Below the pieces are notes generated by a model. The model saw only the letters and a program-made list of their open reading frames with translations. It had not been told where the DNA came from and searched no databases. Shown piece by piece: positions 1-7,029 of a stretch of 17,426 nt of DNA; the stretch's first letter is position 1; every line of letters starts with the position of its first letter. Origin of the DNA: Lachnospiraceae bacterium (GTDB taxonomy: Bacteria > Bacillota_A > Clostridia > Lachnospirales > Lachnospiraceae); contig JAILDD010000238.1 in the NCBI GenBank assembly GCA_024689605.1, positions 1 through 17,426 on the forward strand, written 5' to 3'. Both the position numbers and the translations under genes were made by a program.

Positions 1-1
1 G

Positions 2-1309
2 CATAACGGCAGAGAAATGGTATCTGTGGAATCTCCGGCATATGTGAAAACCCCGGACGAACTTAAGACGCGTATCAGAAATAAATACCTTACCGGAAAA
101 AAGAAGGTTCCACTGGAAGGGTCGCTTAAAGTAAAGTGCGGTGAGGAATTGGAGCTTAGCCTTAGAACTGTGCAGGATAGTACAGGAACGGTAACCGTAA
201 AAGGCAGTGTTGTACAGCAGGCTACAGGCGCTCCGGTATCCGACGAGATGCTTTCGGATAAGATCAGAATGACCGGTGATACATGCTTTGTGATAGAGGG
301 ACTTACTATAGAGAATGACGGTGATAGTTTTGTACCGGTCAGTGTCCTTAAGAAACTCAGAAGGCTGGCGTTGGATGAAATGACTGCGGCAGTCATGAAA
401 CACCATGACAGAAATATTGGTCCCACGGCTGTAAATCCATATCCCGGTACAGAAAAAAAAGGATACGGGACAGGCAGGACTTTTATTGCGGCGGTCCGTA
501 CAGAGGAACAGCTGGAAGCTGCCCTGAAAAGTACCCTTCTGTCCGGCGTGGTCATTCGCAAATTTGACCTGCTTTATGATGATGTCTTTATAAACTCGGA
601 AATGATAAAGCATGCCATGGAGTCCGGCAAAGATTTATATTTTGCGATGCCGGAGATCATAAGGCAGAAAGATGCGGAAAGGATCAAGAGTGTAACTGAG
701 AAAATTCGTAACAGCGGGTTTTTTTCGGGCGTTTATTGTGACGGGATAGATGCGCTGGCTATAGCATCGGATTATTTTGACAGAGAGCAGATAAGAGGTG
801 ACATTCATTTATATGCTTACAATGATATAGCTGCATCAGCGATAAATGAAAGCTGTGCATCATTAACTGCCGGGGTGGAGCTTAATTCCGGGAAACTGCG
901 GCATATTTCCGGCAATGAAAAAACGGAGCTTGTGCTGTATGGCTGTTTGCCGCTTATGTATTCAGCAAACTGTATTTATAATACTACCGGCAAATGCGAT
1001 AAAAAAGCAGGTATGTGCATAATAAATGATGAAAAGGGACATAGTTTTCCATTGATGCCCGTACATGAATTCTGTTATAACATATTATTTAACTGTGTGC
1101 CTGTTTCTTTGCATAATGCCTGGCCCAGGATAAAAGACGGAAGTATCGCGGAAATCTACAGGCTTGAGTTTACGACAGAGGACAGGACACGTACATCGGA
1201 TATTCTTTCAATGTATGAGGATATAGTGAAAGAAAAAAAAGTTGAGGCTGAAAAGTTAGTTGGACGCGACGGTTTTACGGCCGGACATTTTTCAAGAGGT
1301 GCAGACTAG
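2..1309 (+). CDS. U32 family peptidase / DUF3656 protein, C-terminal part (RlhA-like)
   Basis: The reading frame is open to the left edge, since codons before the Met at 17 continue in frame, so this is the last 435 codons of a longer gene. The missing N-terminal part should hold the U32 domain. The visible part begins with a DUF3656-type beta-rich segment (about nt 107-400, around 'LKVKCGEELELSLRTVQD'), followed by a second alpha/beta region. The latter carries six cysteines between nt 944 and 1096, spaced C-x8-C-x7-C-x6-C-x18-C-x6-C. Family knowledge: E. coli RlhA (YdcP) has U32 plus DUF3656 and is needed for 5-hydroxylation of a 23S rRNA cytidine, and several U32 proteins bind a 4Fe-4S cluster through conserved cysteines. 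Metal binding here is inference. Despite the name, proteolysis is doubtful for much of this family. The stop lies 2 nt before the SEDS gene start, so the two are probably co-transcribed. Family assignment is fairly sure; the exact substrate is not. Confidence 0.82.
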   Translation, partial: HNGREMVSVESPAYVKTPDELKTRIRNKYLTGKKKVPLEGSLKVKCGEELELSLRTVQDSTGTVTVKGSVVQQATGAPVSDEMLSDKIRMTGDTCFVIEGLTIENDGDSFVPVSVLKKLRRLALDEMTAAVMKHHDRNIGPTAVNPYPGTEKKGYGTGRTFIAAVRTEEQLEAALKSTLLSGVVIRKFDLLYDDVFINSEMIKHAMESGKDLYFAMPEIIRQKDAERIKSVTEKIRNSGFFSGVYCDGIDALAIASDYFDREQIRGDIHLYAYNDIAASAINESCASLTAGVELNSGKLRHISGNEKTELVLYGCLPLMYSANCIYNTTGKCDKKAGMCIINDEKGHSFPLMPVHEFCYNILFNCVPVSLHNAWPRIKDGSIAEIYRLEFTTEDRTRTSDILSMYEDIVKEKKVEAEKLVGRDGFTAGHFSRGAD

Positions 1310-1311
1310 AA

Positions 1312-3060
1312 GTGATACTTTTTCTGATAGAGATAGGAAAATATCTGAATATCATACTGCTTGCCTTCTATACGCTTCTTTCTTTTTTTGCAATGAAAAG
1401 AAGGGATGATGACGGAAGGAATGGATTATTCTACCTGCTGGAAGCACACGTTTACCTTCTCTTTACCAGCGGCATGGCCTGCCTGACACTTTCTTATTAT
1501 GATAAGGGCGACAGCGAAATGGTGTCAAAGGTCATAATGATGTGGGCTGTAGAACTGGTGCTTATGTTTGCGTACTCCCGGGTAATGTATCATTTTTATC
1601 CCGAACTGAACAGACTGATCCTTGTACAGACCCTTTTCATGATGTCCATAGGCTTTGTGGTACAGTTACGCATATCACAGCAGAAGGCATGGAGGCAGTT
1701 GTCCATAATCATAGTTTCTCTGGTAATCTCGTTTTTTGTTCCGATGATTGTTCACCGGCTGAAGCTTATCAAAAAGTTCTGGTATGTGACGGGAATTGTC
1801 GGCGCCGGGGCCCTTGTAGCTGTTTTTGCACTGGGGGCCATAACAAACGGAGCAAAGATTTCCATAAAGATTTTCGGGCTTGTTTTCCAGCCTTCGGAGT
1901 TCGTGAAGATCCTTTTTGCTTTCTTTATTGCGGGCATATTATATGAGATATATAACATTAAGCGTTTTGCTGCAGCGTCGGTTTGCGCGGCAGTGTTCGT
2001 AATGGTGCTTGTTATTTCCAAGGACCTTGGAATGGCGCTTATATTTTATGTGATGTTCTTTTCCATGGTTTACATGGGTACGGGTAAATTTCGTTATGTG
2101 CTGCTGGGGACTGCAGGCGGTCTTGCGGCAGTAGTGGCGGCATACAGTCTGTTTTCCCATGTCCGGGTAAGGTTCAATACCTGGATCGATCCCTGGACAG
2201 ATATCGATTCTACAGGATATCAGCTTACGCAGTCGATTTTTGCCATAGGCACAGGCGGCTGGTATGGAAGGGGGATTGGGCGCGGACTGCCTGGAACTAT
2301 ACCTGAAGTGGGAGAGGATTTTGTTTTTTCTGCTATCGTGGAAGAATCCGGTGCGCTTTTCGGGATGCTGCTCATACTGCTTTGTCTGAATTTCTGCTTT
2401 GTAATGCTTCTGCTTGCCGGCAGGATAAAAGACAAGTATTACCGCATTGTTGTTATGGGACTTGCGGTATGCTACGGCACACAGGTTTTTCTGACCATAG
2501 GCGGCGGTCTGCGTCTTATACCGCTTACAGGCGTGACACTGCCTCTTATAAGCAGTGGAGGAAGTTCTGCTCTGGCAACCCTCTGCCTGATATCGGTGGT
2601 ACAGGGAGTAGGACTTATCAGGATGGATGAAATCTACGGTGATGAAGAGGAACCTGAAGAGTATGAGGCTGAATCCATCGAAGAGACTGCCGAAATCTAT
2701 GATATAGATGATGAACCTGAAGAGTATGAACAGGAAGAAATCGAAGAGGATACAGAAGGTTATGATATAGATGATATGCCTGACGATGAGACGGATGAAT
2801 ACTATGATTCCGAGGATTATGATGATGGCTATGAGGAAGTCTCTGATGAGGTGTCCTTTGGTGATGAGCCTTTTGACGGGGATGAAGACGAGGAAGGTTC
2901 CTGCTCTTATGGTGGGGACTCTGAGTACGTTTCGGACTTCGATGTGGACGGTTATGAAGATGAACCGGAGGATGATGATCTGATGGGGGAATACGATGAA
3001 CTGCCGGAATATGTTCAGGAGACTTCTGACAGTGACGAAAATATGAAAAAAAGGAGTTGA
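1312..3060 (+). CDS. SEDS peptidoglycan glycosyltransferase (FtsW/RodA/SpoVE family) with long acidic C-terminal tail
   Basis: This is a polytopic membrane protein that should polymerise lipid II into glycan strands together with a class B PBP. SEDS signatures are present: 'FQPSEFVKI' (192-200, with E196 and K199), 'KDLGMAL' (237-243, where D238 aligns with the essential SEDS aspartate), 'IPEVGEDFVF' (330-339) and 'RLIPLTGVTLPLISSGGSS' (401-419). The membrane core ends near residue 438. Family members are usually about 370-430 residues, but here a further 144 residues follow in which I count about 71 Asp/Glu and only three basic residues, all at the very end. The tail includes a 21-residue tandem repeat. 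The start is GTG at 1312 with AGAGGT upstream; a later ATG at 1393 would remove the first membrane segment. Pairing with the downstream PBP resembles the rodA-pbpA arrangement of Actinobacteria. I cannot tell from sequence whether it serves elongation, division or sporulation. Confidence 0.93.
   Translation: MILFLIEIGKYLNIILLAFYTLLSFFAMKRRDDDGRNGLFYLLEAHVYLLFTSGMACLTLSYYDKGDSEMVSKVIMMWAVELVLMFAYSRVMYHFYPELNRLILVQTLFMMSIGFVVQLRISQQKAWRQLSIIIVSLVISFFVPMIVHRLKLIKKFWYVTGIVGAGALVAVFALGAITNGAKISIKIFGLVFQPSEFVKILFAFFIAGILYEIYNIKRFAAASVCAAVFVMVLVISKDLGMALIFYVMFFSMVYMGTGKFRYVLLGTAGGLAAVVAAYSLFSHVRVRFNTWIDPWTDIDSTGYQLTQSIFAIGTGGWYGRGIGRGLPGTIPEVGEDFVFSAIVEESGALFGMLLILLCLNFCFVMLLLAGRIKDKYYRIVVMGLAVCYGTQVFLTIGGGLRLIPLTGVTLPLISSGGSSALATLCLISVVQGVGLIRMDEIYGDEEEPEEYEAESIEETAEIYDIDDEPEEYEQEEIEEDTEGYDIDDMPDDETDEYYDSEDYDDGYEEVSDEVSFGDEPFDGDEDEEGSCSYGGDSEYVSDFDVDGYEDEPEDDDLMGEYDELPEYVQETSDSDENMKKRS
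2650..2775 (+). repeat. 63-bp in-frame tandem repeat, two copies, in the SEDS acidic tail
   Basis: Copies lie at 2650-2712 and 2713-2775. Each starts 'gaacctgaagagtatga' and ends 'tatgatatagatgat', while the middles have diverged. They encode residues 447-467 and 468-488, each of the form EPEEYE-x-E-x-IEE-x4-YDIDD. The length is a multiple of three, so copy number can change without frameshift. Confidence 0.9.
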
Positions 3061-3094
3061 ACCGCTGACTGAGAGTTTTTTAATGTACGGAATG

Positions 3095-3103
3095 TGGTAT
3101 AAT
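3095..3103 (+). promoter_or_regulatory. Extended -10 promoter for the 47-residue ORF and PBP gene
   Basis: The sequence TGGTATAAT is a perfect extended -10 (TGn plus TATAAT at 3098-3103). It lies 35 bp after the SEDS stop codon and 38 bp before the small ORF start. No good -35 hexamer is found 16-18 bp upstream (T-rich sequence at 3075-3080), which fits an extended -10 class promoter. It would allow the small ORF and PBP to be expressed apart from the upstream genes. Confidence 0.6.
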
Positions 3104-3141
3104 TCAATAATAAGATAATGTTTTTTCAGGAGGGTGGAAAA

Positions 3142-3285
3142 ATGAAAAAAACAGTAAAAAATGCTATTAAAAAGATGGTAAAGAAGCAGACCGATTCTGC
3201 AGTTAAGAAGATCGTAAGGATCCTTGTTATCACCTGTCTGTTAAATATCGGTGTTGCCATTCTTTTTAAGGCTCTGAAGGACTGA
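3142..3285 (+). CDS. Small basic single-pass membrane protein, 47 aa (unrecognised)
   Basis: I do not recognise this protein. ATG at 3142 is preceded by AGGAGGG (3128-3134) with 7 nt spacing, the best ribosome binding site in this block, and by an extended -10 promoter. The stop is TGA at 3283-3285, only 10 nt before the PBP start. The N-terminal half (residues 1-26) carries ten Lys/Arg and a single acidic residue and could form an amphipathic basic helix. Residues 27-42 ('ILVITCLLNIGVAILF') are a short hydrophobic segment, followed by a KALKD tail. By the positive-inside rule the basic end would be cytoplasmic. Placement between a SEDS polymerase and its likely PBP partner suggests an accessory or regulator of that complex, which is inference. 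Alternatives are a leader peptide that couples translation to the PBP, or a toxin-like small membrane peptide. Confidence 0.72.
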   Translation: MKKTVKNAIKKMVKKQTDSAVKKIVRILVITCLLNIGVAILFKALKD

Positions 3286-3295
3286 TATACAGCCA

Positions 3296-4756
3296 ATGGC
3301 TGCTAAAAAAAGGAACCGTAAGAAGAGAAAGAAGAAGCCTGTTAACAGGGCGGCAGGAATGACGGCTGCCCTTTTTTCCGTTGTCTATGTACTGATGATC
3401 CTTGCTCTGGTCTGGCATGAGACCAGGGAAAGGAATGAAGTATATTCCAATTCTTACAATCGCAAAAGGATAGAAGTGATAGAGGCTGAGATAACCCGCG
3501 GGACAATATATGCTTCCGATGGGACTGAGCTTGCATATACAAAGACCGATTCTGAAGGAAACGAAACAAGACTTTATCCTTATGATGATATGTTTGCCCA
3601 TACAGTTGGTTTCAGCGCCCAGGGGGGCATGGGGCTGGAGGGCCAGATGCAGGAGTTCCTGATGAGCGCGGATATAAGTTTAAGTGAGAGGCTCAGCAAC
3701 GACCTTAAGGAATCCAAGGATATGGGCAACAGTGTCTATACGTCCCTTGATCCTGCTGCACAGCTTATTGCATACAATAGTCTGGGGAATTATAAAGGTG
3801 CGGTAATAGTTACAGAAGTTAAGACAGGCAGGATCCTTGCTATGGTCTCGAAACCATGTTTTGATCCAAATACCATAGAAGCAGACTGGGAAGGGATCAG
3901 CAAGGATGAGGTACAGAGCCCGCTTATGAACAGAGCGTCCCAGGGACTGTATCCGCCGGGATCCACATTCAAGATAATTTCCACACTGGAATATATAAGG
4001 GAGCATCCCTCGGACTGGTCAAAGTATTACTATAACTGCAGCGGACGTATTACGAAGGGGGATACCACTATCCGATGCTTTCACGGAACCGTGCATGGCG
4101 GACTTGACCTGAAAGGATCATTTGCCAAATCCTGTAATTCCTCCTTTGCGAATATAGGACTGGGGCTGGACCGGACTAAATTTGCGGATACTCTTGAGTC
4201 CCTGATGTTCAACCAGGTTCCGCCGGTTGATTTTGCTGCAAATCCAAGCCATATCAGTATGCGCGAAAATATGACGGATGAAAATATCATGCAGACTGCC
4301 ATAGGACAGTCGGAAACTCTTGTTACACCGCTTCAGATGAATATGATAACCCAGGCTATAGCAAATGATGGTGTTATGATGAAGCCTTTTATGGTGGACA
4401 AGGTTGTTTCGTCAGAGGGTAAGATCATTAAGAGCTACGCACCGAAGCCTTTGGGGACAGTTATGACACCGGAGGAGGCGTCGATCATGCGTTCATTTAT
4501 GGAAGCGGTTGTGCAGTCCGGAACAGGTACCGGGCTTAAGGGACTTCCCTATACTGCAGCCGGCAAGACCGGATCGGCTGAGATTTCCGACAGCAGTGAC
4601 GTGAGTCATGCATGGTTTACGGGTTACGCACCGGCAGACGAACCTGTTATTGCAATAACTGTCATAATGGAAAGGGCCGGTACAGGCGGTTCTGCGGCTG
4701 TTCCGGTGGCCCAGAGGATCTTTTCAGGGTATTTTGGCAGACGTTTGCAAAATTAA
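3296..4756 (+). CDS. Class B penicillin-binding protein (D,D-transpeptidase), PbpA/PBP2-like
   Basis: This is a membrane-anchored transpeptidase that cross-links peptidoglycan and is the likely partner of the SEDS protein two genes upstream. All three catalytic motifs are present in order: S223-T-F-K226 with the nucleophilic serine, S279-C-N281, and K424-T-G426. Residues 1-18 are a cytoplasmic patch with 11 Lys/Arg, 22-40 form one transmembrane anchor, 45-150 are a short pedestal, and 155-480 are the transpeptidase domain. No PASTA domain is present. The length (486) is close to Actinobacterial PbpA and much shorter than E. coli PBP2. The start at 3296 has no good ribosome binding site (closest is GAAGGA about 15 nt upstream), and the small ORF ends 10 nt before it, so translational coupling is likely. 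It is followed by a fresh promoter rather than a visible terminator. Confidence 0.93.
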   Translation: MAAKKRNRKKRKKKPVNRAAGMTAALFSVVYVLMILALVWHETRERNEVYSNSYNRKRIEVIEAEITRGTIYASDGTELAYTKTDSEGNETRLYPYDDMFAHTVGFSAQGGMGLEGQMQEFLMSADISLSERLSNDLKESKDMGNSVYTSLDPAAQLIAYNSLGNYKGAVIVTEVKTGRILAMVSKPCFDPNTIEADWEGISKDEVQSPLMNRASQGLYPPGSTFKIISTLEYIREHPSDWSKYYYNCSGRITKGDTTIRCFHGTVHGGLDLKGSFAKSCNSSFANIGLGLDRTKFADTLESLMFNQVPPVDFAANPSHISMRENMTDENIMQTAIGQSETLVTPLQMNMITQAIANDGVMMKPFMVDKVVSSEGKIIKSYAPKPLGTVMTPEEASIMRSFMEAVVQSGTGTGLKGLPYTAAGKTGSAEISDSSDVSHAWFTGYAPADEPVIAITVIMERAGTGGSAAVPVAQRIFSGYFGRRLQN

Positions 4757-4773
4757 CATAAATATCATATAAT
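4745..4773 (+). promoter_or_regulatory. Sigma-A-type promoter for the Nudix-gerW operon
   Basis: TTGCAA (4745-4750) and TATAAT (4768-4773) are separated by exactly 17 bp. The -35 overlaps the last codons of the PBP gene, and transcription would start roughly 40 bp before the Nudix start codon. Confidence 0.78.
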
Positions 4774-4818
4774 TTAGAGTGGTTTTGCGTTTTTACACAT
4801 CGAAAGGGGTTGACATCA

Positions 4819-5259
4819 TTGATAGAAGCAGTCAGCTGTGGCGGTGTGGTTATTTTTCGGGGCAAGATCCTTCTGCTTTATAAGAATTTCAGGAACAGGT
4901 ATGAAGGATGGGTTTTGCCTAAAGGCACTGTTGAGCCGGGGGAAGAATATCCGCAGACGGCCCTCAGGGAAGTTAGTGAAGAATCAGGGGCGAAAGCTTC
5001 CATAGTCACATATCTCGGGAAGACAGGTTATACTTTTTATGTACCGGAGGATGTGGTCAATAAAGAGGTACACTGGTATCTTATGAAGGGATGCAATTAT
5101 TACAGTAAGCCTCAGCGGGAAGAGTATTTTGTGGATTCAGGGTATTATAAGTACCACGAGGCAATCCACTTGTTAAAATTCGCTAATGAGAAGACCATAC
5201 TTGAAAGGGCATACGGTACTTATCAGAATTTATATCGCAGCAGACTGTGGGGAGTATGA
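4819..5259 (+). CDS. NUDIX hydrolase
   Basis: This protein should cleave a nucleoside diphosphate linked to another group; the substrate cannot be told from sequence. A full Nudix box of the form GX5EX7REUXEEXGU lies at residues 36-58 ('GTVEPGEEYPQTALREVSEE' then SGA), with the metal-binding glutamates in place. The preceding 'WVLPKG' is common in the MutT/Ap4A-hydrolase-like subgroup. I chose TTG at 4819 (146 aa) because AAAGGGG (4803-4809) sits 9 nt upstream; the in-frame TTG at 4810 would have no spacer at all. It is the first gene after a strong promoter. The stop abuts the next ATG directly, so it is the head of a tight operon with the unknown ORF, DUF2953 gene and gerW. Confidence 0.9.
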   Translation: MIEAVSCGGVVIFRGKILLLYKNFRNRYEGWVLPKGTVEPGEEYPQTALREVSEESGAKASIVTYLGKTGYTFYVPEDVVNKEVHWYLMKGCNYYSKPQREEYFVDSGYYKYHEAIHLLKFANEKTILERAYGTYQNLYRSRLWGV

Positions 5260-5532
5260 ATGATAGAGTTCGAAAAGGCATTATATACGAGTCCTTATGT
5301 TGCTTCCCACAAGAAAGATATATGCGACAGGCTAAAAAGGGGCGAAATGGTTCTGGGATATTTTGCACTATACATTAATCCCGAGACCGGATTGCCGGAA
5401 TCAATACCGTCCTATATGCTGCATGCCAGGTATTTTAAGCGGCAAAAGATCCGGGTGATCGGCCTTGCTGAGAATTACGATTATGCGCTGCGCTATCTGG
5501 CGCACGCAGCGGGCAGGCGGTACGGGAAATGA
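5260..5532 (+). CDS. Hypothetical protein, 90 aa (unrecognised)
   Basis: I do not recognise this family. It is a soluble, mixed-charge protein with no signal peptide, membrane segment or cysteine-pair motif; its only cysteine is in 'KKDICDRLKRG'. It has a basic C-terminus (AGRRYGK). The start codon follows the Nudix stop with no gap and has GGGGAG 5 nt upstream. Its own stop overlaps the DUF2953 start by 4 nt (ATGA), so translation of the three genes is probably coupled. The tight packing supports a real gene. A role linked to the Nudix enzyme or to the membrane protein is possible but unsupported. Confidence 0.8.
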   Translation: MIEFEKALYTSPYVASHKKDICDRLKRGEMVLGYFALYINPETGLPESIPSYMLHARYFKRQKIRVIGLAENYDYALRYLAHAAGRRYGK

Positions 5533-6530
5533 TGACATTTCTTAATGTTTTAAAGATAATCGGTATAGTGCTGCTGGTGCTGGTTGTGCTTGTTGTGGTG
5601 CTGCTGGCTGCGATCCTTTTGGTGACATGTTTCTGGCCTTTCGGGTATGAGCTTATTGTCACGAAGCATGAGACGTTTGATGCATTGGCCAGGGTGCATT
5701 GGCTTTTCAGGATACTGAAGATAGATGTCTGGTATGAGGACGGATTGCAGGCCCAGGCCAAGGTGTTCGGCAAGGTTGTGTATGACCTGAATGCCGAGGA
5801 TGAAGCGGCAGAGCCGGAGTCAGACGATGCTGCGGAGCCGGTTTCGGATAACAGCAGTACGGCGGCTGCCACAGAGGATAAGACAGAAATTGTTTCTTCA
5901 GAAGAACCTGAAAAAATCCTGCCGGCTGAAGAAGAATGTCCTAAGCTTACATCAGCAGAGCAGGATAAAAAAAATGAAGAAAAATCAAAAAGAAAAAGAA
6001 GGGCGAGAAAGAAAAGCTTAGGCAGAAAGCTTGATGAGTTCTTTAATAAGATCGATACAAAGCTTGATGAGGTACTGGATTTTCTTATTGACCTGCCGGA
6101 AAAGGCAGACGGGCTGATAGACAAGGCCGTAGGCAAAGCTGATGAGATAGTCGATACGATAGATTATTATTACAGGCTGATGACAAGCAGCGGTACCGAA
6201 TATGTGTGGGAAGTGACCAAGAAACGCATCGGGGCTATACTGAAACAGTTCATTCCCAAAAAGCTGGATCTTAAGCTGGATTACCGTAACGATGATCCAT
6301 GCAAGGTGGTTAAGGTATGGCAGTATTATGCAATATCGCTTCCGATAATCGACATGATACCCGGCAAGGTTGAGGTTACTTCGGAGCAGACAGAAGAGCC
6401 GGGATATGAACTTGATACAAAGATAAGCGGAAGATTTTATCTTGGCCCTATATTGTGGCATGCCGGAATATGGTATATGGATAAGAAGGTCAGAGGTTTT
6501 ATAAGACGCGCAAAGCGGGAGGGAAAATAA
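5529..6530 (+). CDS. DUF2953 domain-containing membrane protein (YtfI-like)
   Basis: The function is unknown. A single long hydrophobic segment at residues 10-35 anchors the N-terminus, and the DUF2953 region follows in two parts (about 38-86 and 215-325). Between them lies a long insert: an acidic, alanine-rich stretch (about 86-146, with two EPxSD repeats), then a very basic patch (147-168, including 'KSKRKRRARKK'), then a helical Asp/Lys segment (169-215). At 333 residues it is longer than the usual 200-260 of the family because of this insert. Pairing with gerW is the same as ytfI-ytfJ in Bacillus subtilis. The start overlaps the upstream stop by 4 nt; ATG at 5532 is an equally possible start. 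gerW starts on the very next base after the stop. Confidence 0.85.
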   Translation: MMTFLNVLKIIGIVLLVLVVLVVVLLAAILLVTCFWPFGYELIVTKHETFDALARVHWLFRILKIDVWYEDGLQAQAKVFGKVVYDLNAEDEAAEPESDDAAEPVSDNSSTAAATEDKTEIVSSEEPEKILPAEEECPKLTSAEQDKKNEEKSKRKRRARKKSLGRKLDEFFNKIDTKLDEVLDFLIDLPEKADGLIDKAVGKADEIVDTIDYYYRLMTSSGTEYVWEVTKKRIGAILKQFIPKKLDLKLDYRNDDPCKVVKVWQYYAISLPIIDMIPGKVEVTSEQTEEPGYELDTKISGRFYLGPILWHAGIWYMDKKVRGFIRRAKREGK

Positions 6531-6947
6531 ATGGCTGAGAACAATGTTTCAAACGTAATGGATTCGTTGATGAAGGATATGGACCATCTTGTTGGTTCAA
6601 AGACTGTTATCGGTGAGCCGACCATAGTGGGTGATACCACATTTATTCCGCTGGTGGATGTATCCTTTGGTGTGGCAGCCGGTGCTGTCAGCCGCGATAA
6701 GAAAAATGGCGGTGCCGGAGGCTTAAGTGCAAAGATGACGCCGTCTGCCGTGCTGGTCATTCAAAACGGTCATTCAAGGCTTATCAGTGTAAAGAATTCC
6801 GATTATGTAACGAAGATAATCGATATGGTTCCTGAAGCCATAGATGCCATAAAGGCAAGAGTTGCGGTTAAGACTGATAAGGAAGAAGCTGTAAAGACGG
6901 CTTTTCCGGAAGGAACCGATCCCGTAAATAAGGAAATTGCTAATTAA
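6531..6947 (+). CDS. gerW: GerW family sporulation protein (YtfJ-like)
   Basis: In Bacillus subtilis, GerW (YtfJ) is a forespore protein needed for normal spore germination, but homologues also occur in non-sporulating Clostridia. Typical features are visible: 'VIGEPTIVGDTTFIPLVDVS' (26-45), a glycine-rich central part (47-66, FGVAAGAVS then KNGGAGG) and 'PSAVLVIQNGHSRLISVKN' (71-89). The length of 138 is normal for the family. The start directly follows the DUF2953 stop and has a GGGAGG site about 8 nt upstream inside that gene. Presence here is compatible with a spore-forming ancestor but does not prove that this organism makes spores. Confidence 0.92.
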   Translation: MAENNVSNVMDSLMKDMDHLVGSKTVIGEPTIVGDTTFIPLVDVSFGVAAGAVSRDKKNGGAGGLSAKMTPSAVLVIQNGHSRLISVKNSDYVTKIIDMVPEAIDAIKARVAVKTDKEEAVKTAFPEGTDPVNKEIAN

Positions 6948-7029
6948 GTCATTTTGTTTTCTCAATTATTGTGTCGTCTTAGCCTTCTGAAAACGGGGAT
7001 AATGAGCTGATGTAACGGGTCAGGAAATA

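Noticed and set aside
1542..1946. 134-codon plus-strand frame inside the SEDS gene
   Set aside because: It lies in an alternative frame wholly within conserved SEDS coding sequence and has no ribosome binding site or motif.
4810..4818. Earlier TTG start for the Nudix hydrolase
   Set aside because: AAAGGGG directly abuts this TTG, leaving no spacer. The TTG at 4819 has 9 nt spacing.
5435..6136. 233-codon serine-rich minus-strand frame opposite the DUF2953 gene
   Set aside because: The Ser-rich composition is simply the reverse reading of the acidic, alanine-rich low-complexity insert.
6948..7029. Possible terminator or promoter in the gap between gerW and the coiled-coil gene
   Set aside because: Only a GTTTTC/GAAAAC pair with a 27-nt loop and a lone GATAAT without a -35 are present; neither is convincing.
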